Part shown: positions 26,840-35,548 of the stretch, piece after piece | Position numbering within the stretch: position 1 is the first letter of the stretch | Layout of the letters: each line of letters begins with the position of its first letter | NCBI RefSeq assembly: GCF_021290985.1 | Contig: NZ_JAJOYU010000017.1 | Span: 38,799-102,798 of the forward strand | Length of the DNA stretch: 64,000 nucleotides | Reading direction: 5' to 3' | Source: Rheinheimera soli | Lineage (GTDB): Bacteria; Pseudomonadota; Gammaproteobacteria; Enterobacterales; Alteromonadaceae | Made by a program: the position numbers and the translations under genes | Notes under the pieces: generated by a model | What the model saw: the letters and a program-made list of their open reading frames with translations, nothing else | Databases searched by the model: none | What the model was told of the DNA's origin: nothing

Positions 26840-27181
26840 ATGAGCCAATTCCCTGCCTGCCCACAATGCAATTCTGCTTATACCTACGAGGACAATAGTC
26901 TGTTTATTTGCCCTGAATGTGGCCATGAATGGTCGACAACTGCCACTGCTGATGCAGTTGAGGGCGAAAAAGTCATCCGTGATTCAGCAGGCAATCTATT
27001 GCAGGATGGTGACACTGTCACTGTGATCAAAGACTTAAAAGTAAAAGGCTCCTCTTTGGTGGTCAAAATTGGCACCAAAGTCAAAGGAATACGGTTAGTG
27101 GAAGGCGATCACGATATCGACTGCAAAATTGATGGTTTTGGCGCTATGAAGCTAAAGTCTGAGTTTGTTAAAAAAGCGTGA
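26840..27181 (+). CDS. yjdM: zinc-ribbon protein YjdM (PhnA)
   Basis: A 113-residue protein with an N-terminal zinc ribbon (CPQC at about 8-11 and CPECGHEW at about 26-33), followed by the small barrel motif [17 protein letters not shown] and [16 protein letters not shown]. This is the YjdM/PhnA family, once linked to phosphonate use; the physiological role is not settled. Length matches the family (about 111). It lies 77 bases after the NYN gene on the same strand. Confidence 0.92.
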   Translation: MSQFPACPQCNSAYTYEDNSLFICPECGHEWSTTATADAVEGEKVIRDSAGNLLQDGDTVTVIKDLKVKGSSLVVKIGTKVKGIRLVEGDHDIDCKIDGFGAMKLKSEFVKKA

Positions 27182-27195
27182 ACTCTAGCAGAAAC

Positions 27196-27221
27196 ACAAG
27201 GCCGCATTTACGTGGCCTTGT
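27196..27221. terminator. hairpin between yjdM and the HD-Hsp90 gene
   Basis: The stem ACAAGGCC/GGCCTTGT lies between convergent genes, 15 bases after the yjdM stop and 9 bases before the HD-Hsp90 stop. There is no T-run on either strand, so terminator function is uncertain. Confidence 0.45.
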
Positions 27222-27229
27222 CAACTAAC

Positions 27230-29773
27230 TTAAAACGGCCGAGTTCTTAAAATAACGAGGTCCATATCGCCAAAAAGTGACCTAGAGTGATTTTCTATTA
27301 TTTCAATATCAAGAGTCAAATTTCTCTCACTAATTTTCTTTAATATACAAGCAATTAGACTATTTTCAGTTGTCGCTGTACCTACATCAAAATCAGCTTC
27401 GAGAAAGTTACCTCTGGCAAAGGGTAATAGCAAAACGCCACATTCTACATTCTTTACACTATGATGAATTTCTATCATTTTCATGTTCTTACTGCGGAAA
27501 AAACACAAAGAATTTGATTGCGATAGATCTATCAGTTGATTGATTGAGGCAAAAAATCTGTTTTCTCTATATGTACAGTATGTCTGAACATAACTTGAAG
27601 GATCGAGTCCAAAATTACACACTGATGCACCTAAATAATGCAACTGAATAAAACTTAGTTCTTTGAGATTGATCAATGCTAATTGCTCTGTCACCCATTT
27701 TTTGAGTGCATCAAATGGAGCTGCATAACCTCTATGGTCACGCCTAGCAGAATGAACTTTGCAATCTAAAAAACCTATAAAAAAAGAAGTCTCTCTACCA
27801 TTTACAGTTGAAACCAAACCACCGATGGTAGATATTGATAAATAGTTACTGCTCGGATCGTCATAATAAAGCGCCGCGAATCCGTAAACGTAACCAGCCT
27901 CGACTATAGGTCTTAGGCGTTGAACGTGTTTTGCAATATAGTCTGATGTACTTTGATGCTGATATTTCGAAAAAGACAACTTACTAATCCAATCTGACGC
28001 ATTATTGGTAAATTTCTCGTCATGAACAGAGACCAACGGTTCATCATCAAACTGAAAATCCACCGAAACATTTATACCTGCGCACAAAGCTGATAGGCAA
28101 TCACTTATAGATACAATTAGGGATTCAACACCTTGCCTTTGTGAGTGAATTTTCCAAGTGTTTCCTTTGAAATATTCTTTATCAAGTTCACAAACTATAC
28201 GAGTTGTAACATTAGAATAAAATTCCTGAGATTTCGTTAGCATAGGCCTCAAAGTGAGGCCACTTGGGAACTTTATAGTCCAGACACCATCTGAACCACT
28301 TTTCCAACTGCGACTGCAAACCGAAACGCTGCTCGCACACATAAAAACAGAAAAAAAACCGATACCAAATCGACCCACAGGCTTAAATTTAGAAGACCTC
28401 AACCCTGGGAATTCAGATTGTACTAGCGAAGAAGTCCAAAAACTTGTACCAAAATCTAACAATGGACCAGTCAAAACTCTTTTTGACATGCCAACGCCAT
28501 CATCTTCGACAGTCAGATACTGTTTATCATTTACATTTTTCAACCTGACGGTAATCTTCCCAGCGAATGTAGGTTCAAGTTCACGCCTAGCGTTGACTGC
28601 ATCTCTTGCGTTCTGAATCAACTCTCGGATCACGACTAGAATATTTTCTTTTGAGTCTCCATAAAGATGTTTTCCTCCTAATTCCGATACAAGTTTTTCA
28701 ATATTGCCTACATGTACTTCAGCAGAGCAAGGACTCCAACCATCAGTTTTAAGGAGCGATGCCATTTTTTCTGGTGAATCAACCCCTTTCACTTTTTTAA
28801 TTTGAAATGTCGAATTATCGCAGAGAACAGCATTTGAACTACGAATCTCTTTATCAATCATTCGAAGCGTATCAAATGCAACCCACCATGCGTCAGATTC
28901 AATTTCTCTATAGCTACCAGTAGATGTAACAATCAATGTCGAATGAGTTTTATCACTCTGATCTAAGTCAGCCCTTGCAAGTTTGTTCTGAGCTTGCCAA
29001 TGCTGAAGGGATATACCTTTTCTTTTTATCAATGCGTGTAAAAAATCTGGCGCCCGAAGGTTATCAATATGAGCAGCATCAGCACACCTGAGCATACATG
29101 CAATTTTGACTGCATTAATTCTCCAATCTCTAGGATAATGAGCTGGGGAATTAAACTGTGTTGAAAAATGATCAACAACTTGCTCTATGGACCAGTGGTG
29201 GCTTGTAGCAATTTGACCAATCAACTCACCTAGACTAACTCTCAGTTCAACATCATTTATCAAATAGTATCTATCTTCTCGCTCAGGTACATTCCATGAT
29301 TTTGACGCGAGGGCGGTAGCTTGTTCAGCGTGAAGAGTTCTGAGTGCCGCAAAATCAGCATAATCTTGCTGCTCGCTTAAAGTCCTTTCAGGCATTGATT
29401 CAATAGCAACTTTAAAATGATCACGCCATACAACATTGTTCCGAATAGCTTCTTGCCCACCATCGTAAGCTTCAAAACACAATGCAGAATCGTGCAGTAG
29501 AACGGCACCTCCGAATACATAAGCTTCAAGCGGATTCAGCTCATACTCATTACCGCAGATTAAATCAGCCATCTCCCACAAAGCATCAAGATGAGTAATG
29601 TCATGCTGAGTTAATTGTGGTAACGACCTTGAGATCTGACTGACTAAATAGCTGACTTTGTCTCTAAAATCAGTTAGCGAACTTCTTAATTTTTCCCTCT
29701 CAACTTTATATTGATCGTCGATACAATCAGATAACGATTTGCGCCAGAGATCAGTAGAGGTAATTTTTTTCAT
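27230..29773 (-). CDS. HD-domain protein fused to Hsp90-type GHKL ATPase
   Basis: An 847-residue protein. The N-terminal third resembles an HD-type metal phosphohydrolase: HDITHLDALW (about 57-66), LLHDSA (about 92-97) and LRCADAAHID (about 228). Next is a GHKL ATPase with the Bergerat motifs VIRELIQNARDAV (about 380), DDGVGMSK (about 423) and GRFGIGFFSVF (about 468), followed by a transducer-like region. Similar HD plus Hsp90 fusions (the HD-CE family) have been linked to bacterial conflict systems, but I know of no tested member. AT-rich composition versus its neighbours suggests transfer. An AGGGA ribosome site precedes the ATG. It is a single gene. Confidence 0.72.
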   Translation of the reverse strand: MKKITSTDLWRKSLSDCIDDQYKVEREKLRSSLTDFRDKVSYLVSQISRSLPQLTQHDITHLDALWEMADLICGNEYELNPLEAYVFGGAVLLHDSALCFEAYDGGQEAIRNNVVWRDHFKVAIESMPERTLSEQQDYADFAALRTLHAEQATALASKSWNVPEREDRYYLINDVELRVSLGELIGQIATSHHWSIEQVVDHFSTQFNSPAHYPRDWRINAVKIACMLRCADAAHIDNLRAPDFLHALIKRKGISLQHWQAQNKLARADLDQSDKTHSTLIVTSTGSYREIESDAWWVAFDTLRMIDKEIRSSNAVLCDNSTFQIKKVKGVDSPEKMASLLKTDGWSPCSAEVHVGNIEKLVSELGGKHLYGDSKENILVVIRELIQNARDAVNARRELEPTFAGKITVRLKNVNDKQYLTVEDDGVGMSKRVLTGPLLDFGTSFWTSSLVQSEFPGLRSSKFKPVGRFGIGFFSVFMCASSVSVCSRSWKSGSDGVWTIKFPSGLTLRPMLTKSQEFYSNVTTRIVCELDKEYFKGNTWKIHSQRQGVESLIVSISDCLSALCAGINVSVDFQFDDEPLVSVHDEKFTNNASDWISKLSFSKYQHQSTSDYIAKHVQRLRPIVEAGYVYGFAALYYDDPSSNYLSISTIGGLVSTVNGRETSFFIGFLDCKVHSARRDHRGYAAPFDALKKWVTEQLALINLKELSFIQLHYLGASVCNFGLDPSSYVQTYCTYRENRFFASINQLIDLSQSNSLCFFRSKNMKMIEIHHSVKNVECGVLLLPFARGNFLEADFDVGTATTENSLIACILKKISERNLTLDIEIIENHSRSLFGDMDLVILRTRPF

Positions 29774-29886
29774 GGTTTCCCTAAAAGTGGATAAACAAAT
29801 ACTACAGGCTAAAGAATACTCTAAAACATTTAAACTCGGATGAGATTATTGAATCTAGCGATACAATACAGATGAAAATACAACCT

Positions 29887-30234
29887 TTAGCTTTGCTTGC
29901 CGTCGTATTTATGGATCTCTAACGCATCCAGATCGATATCCTGTAAACAGCGTACATTAATAGCAGCGACTTCATTGCCTTCTGGATCCACACCTAAGCC
30001 AAAAGGTGCACAACCACAAACAGGGCAAAACTGGTGTTTGATTTTATGAGTATTAAAGGTGTAACTGGTTAATGGCTGCTCAGTTTTTAGCATCGTCAGA
30101 TTGCTGCCAGGTACAAAGCTCAGCAAATAGCCTTTTCTGCTACAAATTGAACAGTTACAACTTAAAGCAGAGCTGATATCAGCCTCCACCTGATAAGCCA
30201 CAGCACCGCAATGACAACTGCCTTGGTAAATCAT
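29887..30234 (-). CDS. GFA-family zinc-binding protein
   Basis: A 115-residue GFA-fold protein with zinc cysteines in CHCGAVAYQ (near 7), CNCSICSRKG (near 27) and FCPVCGCAPFG (near 79). The start at 30234 (MIYQGSCHCG) is preferred over 30279, because the extra 15 residues are not family-like. It is shorter than the other GFA protein in the window and not evidently a recent copy. Enzymatic role unknown. Confidence 0.87.
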   Translation of the reverse strand: MIYQGSCHCGAVAYQVEADISSALSCNCSICSRKGYLLSFVPGSNLTMLKTEQPLTSYTFNTHKIKHQFCPVCGCAPFGLGVDPEGNEVAAINVRCLQDIDLDALEIHKYDGKQS

Positions 30235-30380
30235 AGTAAACCCTTGTTTTTGCTTTAATCCCTGTACACTATGACGCAAATCATCTATTTTTCAACCTGC
30301 ACTGCACCATGAACTCAAGCCGTATTTGAGCTCAATACCGAACAGTACTACCCAGCCTTTATCAACCTCAGGGAAGACCT

Positions 30381-32117
30381 ATGTCAGGCCAACAACAGTT
30401 ACCCAGATCCATGATGCTCCTGCTTGCTTTACTGCAGGGATTGTCGCTTTATCTGTTACATCAGTCGATCAGTTTTGACTTTTGGCCGTCGACCCAACCA
30501 GAGTGGCTGTTTTTCCTGTATAGCCTGGTTTTTGTTGCACCTTTAACCTTGTTACTGTCACTGGAAAAAGGCCAGGAACTGAAACTCGCGCTGCGCTTAG
30601 TGCCTTTTGCTTTGCTTGTTGCCGTTCTTGGTTTTTATGCGGGTTTACAGGTCACGCCACTCGAACACATCAGTTATGAGCCTCTGCTGTTTGCCTTTAT
30701 TTTTTCCATGCTGATCGCCAGTTTTAAAGCCTTGCTGTATATCCAACAGCAGGCGTCAGGCATGCCATTGAGTTACAGCCTGCTGTTTCTATACTCCTGG
30801 CGTAATTTTTTAACTCTGGGATTGTCTCTGCTTTTTACTTTGGCCGTTTGGGCCGTGCTGATGTTGTGGGCTGCTCTGTTTAAAGTGATTCAAATTGAGT
30901 TTTTCACCGACTTGTTTGCCAAACCATGGTTTTATTACCCCACTTTGAATCTGGCGTTTGGCTTTGGCGTTCTTATTTTTCGTAATCAGGCCACGGTGAT
31001 TGACACTATTACCCGTATTCATCAAGCGCTGATGAAGTTTTTGCTGGTGATTTTGGCACTGGTTTCTGTACTTTTTATGCTGGCCTTGCCTTTTACCGGC
31101 TTAGAACCTTTATGGAAAACAGGACACGGCAGTTTATTGATTTTATGGCTACAGGCCTTGATGTTGTTTTTCGTCAATGCCGTGTATCAGGCCGAAGCCG
31201 ACAGCCGCCCTTACCCTCTCTGGTTACATCGAGCCATTTACCTTGCGATAGCTTTGTTACCTGTCTACAGCCTGATCGCCTGTTATGGTTTGATGCTAAG
31301 GGTGGAACAATATGGCTGGAGCGTTAGCCGCTGCTGGGGTTTTGTGTTGTGGTCCTTATTGGCTTTATTTTCTGTGGGTTATTTGTGGGGCATACTGAAA
31401 AAACGGGATCTGTGGTTACAGCAATTAAGCTGGGTCAATCTGCGGATGGGACTGGTGGTACTGGCAGTGATGCTGATTGCAAACTCCCCTCTGCTGGATT
31501 TTCGTAAAATAACGGTAGAGAGCCAACTGGCCCGGTTACAGGATGGACGCACAAGTTTGACAGATCTTGATCTTCGCTATTTCCGCTACAACCTGGCAAA
31601 ACCAGGTTATGACGCTTTGCAGCAGTTAAAAGCTGATAAGGCCAACACTGATCCTGCTCTGGTGCTGCGTATTGATGCCTTGTATAACCCTGATCTGCAT
31701 TCAAGATTGCCTGAAGAAAGCAGTACCGAACAGCGGCAACAGTTTCTGGCAGCCTTGAGTCTGCCTCAAGGAGTGCAACTGCCTGAAGCATTAAAATTGG
31801 CTTTGTACCAATGGCAACAGGAGAACCGCTGGCAGCTGCAATACATCAGCCAGTATCATCTGCGGCCTTTGGATTTGAATAATGACGGGCAGCAGGAGTA
31901 TGTGCTGTTGACCTACTCTCATCACTCTGTCTCTGCAGTGTTATTTAGTTTAAAAGAGGGGGTATGGCAAAGCACAGCCATGACTTCCAGTACTAAAGCA
32001 GAGCCTGATAAAACACAGCCAGAGCCACAACTTGAAGCTTTAGAATTAAACACAATCCCACCACAATGGCCATTATTGCAAGTGGGCGACAAAACATTTC
32101 AGGTAATACAGAATTAA
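30381..32117 (+). CDS. DUF4153-family integral membrane protein
   Basis: A 578-residue inner-membrane protein with roughly ten to twelve hydrophobic segments across residues 10-370. A soluble C-terminal domain (about 380-578) contains a calcium-like DLNNDGQQEYVLL motif near residue 493. The overall pattern fits DUF4153, whose function is unknown. ATG at 30381 has a GGGAAG ribosome site. It diverges from the GFA gene and converges on the deacetylase gene. Confidence 0.75.
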   Translation: MSGQQQLPRSMMLLLALLQGLSLYLLHQSISFDFWPSTQPEWLFFLYSLVFVAPLTLLLSLEKGQELKLALRLVPFALLVAVLGFYAGLQVTPLEHISYEPLLFAFIFSMLIASFKALLYIQQQASGMPLSYSLLFLYSWRNFLTLGLSLLFTLAVWAVLMLWAALFKVIQIEFFTDLFAKPWFYYPTLNLAFGFGVLIFRNQATVIDTITRIHQALMKFLLVILALVSVLFMLALPFTGLEPLWKTGHGSLLILWLQALMLFFVNAVYQAEADSRPYPLWLHRAIYLAIALLPVYSLIACYGLMLRVEQYGWSVSRCWGFVLWSLLALFSVGYLWGILKKRDLWLQQLSWVNLRMGLVVLAVMLIANSPLLDFRKITVESQLARLQDGRTSLTDLDLRYFRYNLAKPGYDALQQLKADKANTDPALVLRIDALYNPDLHSRLPEESSTEQRQQFLAALSLPQGVQLPEALKLALYQWQQENRWQLQYISQYHLRPLDLNNDGQQEYVLLTYSHHSVSAVLFSLKEGVWQSTAMTSSTKAEPDKTQPEPQLEALELNTIPPQWPLLQVGDKTFQVIQN

Positions 32118-32138
32118 TCTGACGAAACGATGCAGAGG

Positions 32139-32849
32139 TTATTGTGTTGTCAGCAGTTCAGAGACTGTGACCATACGATAACCTTTTGCTTTTAAGCCTT
32201 TGATAATTATAGGCAAAGCCGTACGCGATGCTTCCCGGTTTTTATACATTAAATGCAGTAATACAATGGAACCAGGTTCTACCTGCTCCAGTACCTCTGT
32301 GGCCATCGACTGTGGATCTTCTGAGTCCTGATCAAAGGTCTCTGGCGCTATATCCCACATGATATTGGTTCTGTTGGTGCTTGCCAGATACCAGGGCAAC
32401 ATCAGCAGCTTTTTGCCATAAGGTGGACGAAACAAAATGTCGCCTTGAAAACCTGCCTCGCGAATTTGTTGATCTGTGCCTTCTATTTCACGGCTGATGT
32501 CATCCAAAGACATCAACAGCATGCGGTTATGAAACCAGCTGTGATTACCAAGCTGATGACCAGCAGCCACTATTTGTTTGGCCTGAGTCATATAACGTTG
32601 GGTTTCTGCCCCTGTGACAAAAAAGGTCGCTTTGACCTGATACAACTCTAATAACTGCAAAATTCCGGCGGTGTACTGTGGTGTAGGGCCGTCATCAAAA
32701 GTTAAAGCCACCAGCTTTTGTTCTGTGTCCACCTTATCAACAAGCGTACCAAACAGCTGAAACTGCCTGCTGGATGAGAGCTGCCAAAGGGTGAGCAAGG
32801 TCACCAAAAGCACCAGAACCAGTTTTAGCCATAGCTTAGTATTTAGCAT
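32139..32849 (-). CDS. membrane-anchored polysaccharide deacetylase
   Basis: A 236-residue protein of the NodB/CE4 deacetylase family. A single N-terminal membrane segment (about residues 6-24) is followed by the catalytic domain with LTFDDGPTPQY (metal Asp), GNHSWFH (metal His pair) and FRPPYGKK. It would act in the periplasm on a glycan such as peptidoglycan or an exopolysaccharide. The start at 32849 lies inside the end of the upstream sterol-desaturase gene, overlapping by 14 bases, which implies coupling. The longer frame upstream lacks family features. Confidence 0.88.
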   Translation of the reverse strand: MLNTKLWLKLVLVLLVTLLTLWQLSSSRQFQLFGTLVDKVDTEQKLVALTFDDGPTPQYTAGILQLLELYQVKATFFVTGAETQRYMTQAKQIVAAGHQLGNHSWFHNRMLLMSLDDISREIEGTDQQIREAGFQGDILFRPPYGKKLLMLPWYLASTNRTNIMWDIAPETFDQDSEDPQSMATEVLEQVEPGSIVLLHLMYKNREASRTALPIIIKGLKAKGYRMVTVSELLTTQ

Positions 32850-33726
32850 GTTGCTGCTCAGCCGTTGCATCAGTGGTTGGTGTTGGGGCATCCGACAGCC
32901 TGACGTCTGCAAATGCTTCTGGTGGACCAAATAAGAGTTTAAATTTATTACGCCAGCCATACAGCCGTGGCCATAACAAGGTGATTTTTCGCCATTCATA
33001 AAAGGTAATAGTAATAGGGTTATTCGACTGGAAATCGTCGGTAATGCCATAACAACAGGCTTCTTCTTCAGGCACAAAAGTACCAAAGAGCCTGTCCCAA
33101 ATCACTAAAACACCGGCATAATTGCGGTCTATATACTGAGGATTACAGGCGTGATGTACTCTATGCCATGCCGGAGTATTCAGCACCCAGCCTAAAATGC
33201 CCCAATGTTTACCGGACTGAGTATGCACAAAAAACTGAAAGGCTAAGTTAATTGCCACTACAGCCAGCACCAGCTGCACCTCAAAACCCAGCAGCACCAG
33301 CGGTAACCAGAATAACCACATACCAGAAATTGGATAAGTTAAAGACTGACGAAAAGCCGTACTGAAATTCATTAAACGTGAGCTATGATGCGCCACATGC
33401 GAGGCCCATAACCAGCGTACTCTATGCGAGCAGCGATGAAACCAGTAATACAAAAAATCCTGGGCGATAAAAAGCAAAAACAAGTTCAGTGCTGAAAACT
33501 CAATAGAAAACAAGGCGAACTGCGATAACCATAACATCAGCGGCAACAGCACCAGCAAAGCAATAAAATCGCCCGCCTGATGCAAAGCGGCCAAAGCAAA
33601 GTTAGCTGCTGTATCACGCCATTGGTACAACGCCTTGCTACGTTTTTCGCTATACAGCCATTCAAAGGCAATAAAGATGAAAAAAATAGGGCTGAGTAGC
33701 AACAAAATAAATTCAACTGGGATCAC
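32836..33726 (-). CDS. sterol desaturase / fatty acid hydroxylase family protein
   Basis: A 296-residue membrane protein with four to five hydrophobic segments and the histidine-box di-iron motifs of the family: HRCSH (about 98), HVAHHSSR (about 113) and HRVHHACN (about 190). These enzymes hydroxylate or desaturate lipids. The true substrate is unknown; hopanoids, fatty acids or carotenoids are possible. It is followed by the overlapping deacetylase gene, so the two may be co-translated. Confidence 0.85.
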   Translation of the reverse strand: MIPVEFILLLLSPIFFIFIAFEWLYSEKRSKALYQWRDTAANFALAALHQAGDFIALLVLLPLMLWLSQFALFSIEFSALNLFLLFIAQDFLYYWFHRCSHRVRWLWASHVAHHSSRLMNFSTAFRQSLTYPISGMWLFWLPLVLLGFEVQLVLAVVAINLAFQFFVHTQSGKHWGILGWVLNTPAWHRVHHACNPQYIDRNYAGVLVIWDRLFGTFVPEEEACCYGITDDFQSNNPITITFYEWRKITLLWPRLYGWRNKFKLLFGPPEAFADVRLSDAPTPTTDATAEQQHAKY

Positions 33727-33750
33727 GCTGTTACTCCTGTGCCGTCATTT

Positions 33751-34278
33751 TTAAGCTGTTTTTTTGTAGATTAAATCTGCAAAAAATTTACCACCTATCT
33801 GATAGCCATTATGCTGGCGTTCAATCAGGCTAAAACCACATTTTTCCAACACACGGCCTGAGCCAAGATTGCCTTCCGTCACCACAGCCTGCCACTGTTT
33901 TATACCCAGTGCAGTTCCATAATCCAGGCAGGCTTTTAACGCCAAAGTTGCATAACCTTTACCGAAAAACTCTGGCAAAAACAGATAGCCTACTTCAGCG
34001 GTTAGAGGCGCATCGACATCGGACTCCAGGCAATGAAAACCACAGACACCTGTCGCAGCGCCACTTTGCTTTTCCACAACCACCAAACTCAACCAATGCA
34101 GATCACCGGCTTGCCAGGGTTGCAATCGTTCATCAAAACGCTGGCGGATTTGTTCGTCGGATAATGGGTCTGCGACATACTGCAGCACCTGTTCATGATG
34201 ATGCAACTGCAGAAATAATGGCCAGTCTGCTTCTGTCAGCAAGCGCAAGGTTAAACTGCCAGCATCCAGCGGCTTCAT
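33751..34278 (-). CDS. GNAT-family N-acetyltransferase
   Basis: A 175-residue acetyltransferase of the RimJ/RimL type. The acetyl-CoA-binding site is visible as LFLPEFFGKGYATLALKACL split over the P-loop near residue 103, and NLGSGRVLEKCGF near residue 140 is the family C-terminal motif. It overlaps the upstream exported-protein gene by four bases (ATGA). It is unrelated in detail to the acetyltransferase at 21534-22046. The target is unknown. Confidence 0.85.
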   Translation of the reverse strand: MKPLDAGSLTLRLLTEADWPLFLQLHHHEQVLQYVADPLSDEQIRQRFDERLQPWQAGDLHWLSLVVVEKQSGAATGVCGFHCLESDVDAPLTAEVGYLFLPEFFGKGYATLALKACLDYGTALGIKQWQAVVTEGNLGSGRVLEKCGFSLIERQHNGYQIGGKFFADLIYKKTA

Positions 34279-34688
34279 GACTTCGTCTCTGCTTCTGTTT
34301 GAGTGCTGTGGTCAGGGTCTTCGTGTGGAGTGTCTTGTTGATAGTCCCAGACCCCCTGCTCCTCCAACAGTACTTTGCCAGAACTGCCTATCACTTGTAG
34401 CAAACCTGAGTCATGCACCAGATAACGAATACGGCCATTGTTGAACTGATAACCTAAAAAGCGACATGGCGTCACGCCATCAGCACAAAGGCTGTGCCAG
34501 GCTTTGCCTTTTAGTTCGATACTGGCGCCTGATACTTTAGAAGTACCTTTGTATAACACATTCTGACATTGCACTTCGCCTTCAGGGCAAAGCTGCTGAA
34601 TTTCAACAGTGTAATTCGGGGTATCCAGTTGCTGGGCAAAGGTAAAAGCAGAGGCCAGAAGCAGCAAAGGCAGGAGAATAAGTTTCAT
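34275..34688 (-). CDS. exported hypothetical protein
   Basis: A 137-residue protein with a signal peptide (about residues 1-18, MKLILLPLLLLASAFTFA with cleavage before QQLDT). The mature part is beta-rich with four cysteines that could form disulphides (LCPEGEVQC and LCADGVTPC). The acidic C-terminal tail is disordered-looking. I do not recognise a family. ATG at 34688 is preferred over the longer frame because it starts at the signal peptide. It overlaps the downstream GNAT gene by four bases. Confidence 0.7.
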   Translation of the reverse strand: MKLILLPLLLLASAFTFAQQLDTPNYTVEIQQLCPEGEVQCQNVLYKGTSKVSGASIELKGKAWHSLCADGVTPCRFLGYQFNNGRIRYLVHDSGLLQVIGSSGKVLLEEQGVWDYQQDTPHEDPDHSTQTEAETKS

Positions 34689-34748
34689 CGGTGAGATCCT
34701 GTAACCTGATTGTATAGAGGCAGAGTTTATCACTCTGCCTCTATAAAG

Positions 34749-35510
34749 TTACATACTAATACCGCCATCCACTTCAACGACGCGGCCGGTAAAGAAGTCG
34801 TTTTCAAAAATATACTTCGCAGTATGCGCGATTTCTGTGGCTTCACCTAAACGACCCACAGGTTTCATTGCGACTAAACGGTCGCGGGCTTCAGGTTTCA
34901 TCGCATCTGTCATTGCAGTGCGGATCACACCCGGAGCTATAGCGCCTACACGAATACCGTAACGGCCTAACTCACGAGCCCAGGTTACTGTCATAGCCAC
35001 TACACCAGCTTTGGAAGCTGCATAGTTGGTTTGTCCCATATTGCCTGAACGGGCGACGCTCGACATATTGATAATCACGCCTTTTCGGCCTGATTTCACC
35101 ATTAAAGCCGCAGCTTCACGGCCACACAAAAACACGCCTGTTAAATTCACATCAATCACAGACTGAAACTGTTGATGCGACATTTTGCTGACCAGTTCGC
35201 CGTCTTTAAATTTCAGCAATAAACCGTCACGCAAAATACCAGCGTTGTTAATCAGGCCATCAATAGCACCAAAATCTACCGCAACTGCAGCAAAAGTGCT
35301 TTCAATACTTTCTTCATTGGCCACATTACAAACATAAGTACGCACAGTGACACCAGTAGCGGACAACTCATCTTTAGCTGAATCCAGTTGCTCTGCATTC
35401 ATATCCAGCAAGGCTAAATGTGCACCTTCGGCAGATAACATCCGGGCCATTTCTAAACCCAGGCCCTGAGCACCACCTGTGACTACTATGATTTTGTCTT
35501 TTAAATTCAT
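34749..35510 (-). CDS. ivdG: SDR-family 3-hydroxyacyl-CoA dehydrogenase, FabG-like
   Basis: A 253-residue short-chain dehydrogenase with the TGGAQGLG nucleotide motif (about residue 12), NNAG (about 88) and the YAASK catalytic Tyr-Lys (about 157). It is the last gene of the minus-strand valine/isoleucine operon. In related Shewanella-type operons a FabG-like enzyme (ivdG) is proposed to oxidise 2-methyl-3-hydroxybutyryl-CoA in isoleucine breakdown; that substrate is inferred from position. The start MNLKDKIIV at 35510 is preferred over 35534. Only 38 bases separate it from mmsB. Confidence 0.8.
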   Translation of the reverse strand: MNLKDKIIVVTGGAQGLGLEMARMLSAEGAHLALLDMNAEQLDSAKDELSATGVTVRTYVCNVANEESIESTFAAVAVDFGAIDGLINNAGILRDGLLLKFKDGELVSKMSHQQFQSVIDVNLTGVFLCGREAAALMVKSGRKGVIINMSSVARSGNMGQTNYAASKAGVVAMTVTWARELGRYGIRVGAIAPGVIRTAMTDAMKPEARDRLVAMKPVGRLGEATEIAHTAKYIFENDFFTGRVVEVDGGISM

Positions 35511-35548
35511 TATCTTTTTACCTGCTAAAACCAACTGATGCCAAAGTC

